Assembly: GCA_020540725.1 (NCBI GenBank)
Contig: JAJBSL010000050.1
Location: 1-5,857 of the forward strand
Source of the DNA: Lachnospiraceae bacterium EP-SM-12S-S03
GTDB lineage: Bacteria; Bacillota; Clostridia; Lachnospirales; Lachnospiraceae
Length of the DNA stretch: 5,857 bases
Direction: 5' to 3'
Under the pieces are notes generated by a model, which was not told where the DNA came from, did not search any database, and saw nothing but the letters and a program-made list of their open reading frames with translations. The translations under genes and the position numbers were made by a program. Below are positions 5,785 to 5,857 of this stretch, one piece after another; position 1 is the first letter of the stretch, and each line of letters starts with the position of its first letter.

Positions 5785-5857
5785 CCTGGATTATTCACGG
5801 CGTAGCCGTGAAAGTGGCTGAAAGCCACATAGTTACTATATTTTAATTGAATATTGC
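5785..5857. repeat. Hairpin-rich sequence interrupting the permease (candidate mobile-element end)
   Basis: The 73 bases after the permease break hold two tight GC-rich hairpins: TTCACGGC-gta-GCCGTGAA (5794-5812) and, one base later, GTGGCT-gaa-AGCCAC (5814-5828). An AT palindrome ATAGT-t-ACTAT (5829-5839) follows. No coding sequence is seen. Sub-terminal hairpins near a sharp junction in a broken gene are what ends of IS200/IS605-type elements look like, but a palindromic repeat is equally possible. No transposase is in view. Confidence 0.45.

Noticed and set aside
5785..5857. Group II intron 3' end.
   Set aside because: The hairpins do not match the domain V consensus and no reverse transcriptase is in view.

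Overview
The window looks like a piece of a low-GC Firmicute chromosome, most likely a gut Clostridia/Lachnospiraceae-type bacterium. This rests on AT-rich DNA, strong GGAGG-type ribosome binding sites, U-tailed hairpin terminators, and protein styles typical of that group. The assignment is inference; no rRNA or other marker is present. All convincing genes lie on the minus strand, so the window reads functionally from right to left.

Right to left, positions 5785-2107 hold a sugar-utilisation operon. It contains the C-terminal half of a MalG-type sugar ABC permease (broken at about 5785), an ADP-dependent phosphofructokinase/glucokinase-family kinase (5364-4048), a class II ketose-bisphosphate aldolase (3965-3102), an RpiR-family regulator (3066-2206) and a cupin-type D-lyxose isomerase (2107-1415). 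A near-consensus promoter sits just before the aldolase (3994-4022). An intrinsic terminator with a possible alternative fold separates the regulator from the isomerase (2135-2183). The logic is import, isomerisation to a ketose, phosphorylation, and aldol cleavage to C3 units, under an RpiR sensor that probably binds a phosphosugar. The actual sugar cannot be read from the sequence. The combination of a lyxose/mannose-type isomerase with a bacterial ADP-dependent kinase is the most interesting feature of the window.

Positions 1414-324 are a looser tail. A short interval (1289-1414) holds only fragmentary reading frames. It is followed by an unrecognised acidic protein (1288-605) and a frameshifted remnant of a small membrane protein (567-383). 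A minus-strand terminator with a GAAA loop (285-323) probably ends the transcript.

The left 320 bases carry no gene. They are packed with hairpins, several of which have U-tracts in the minus direction. The right edge (5785-5857) is also non-coding and hairpin-rich, and it interrupts the permease with an in-frame stop. It may be the end of a mobile or repetitive element. No tRNA, rRNA, CRISPR array or intact transposase gene is visible.
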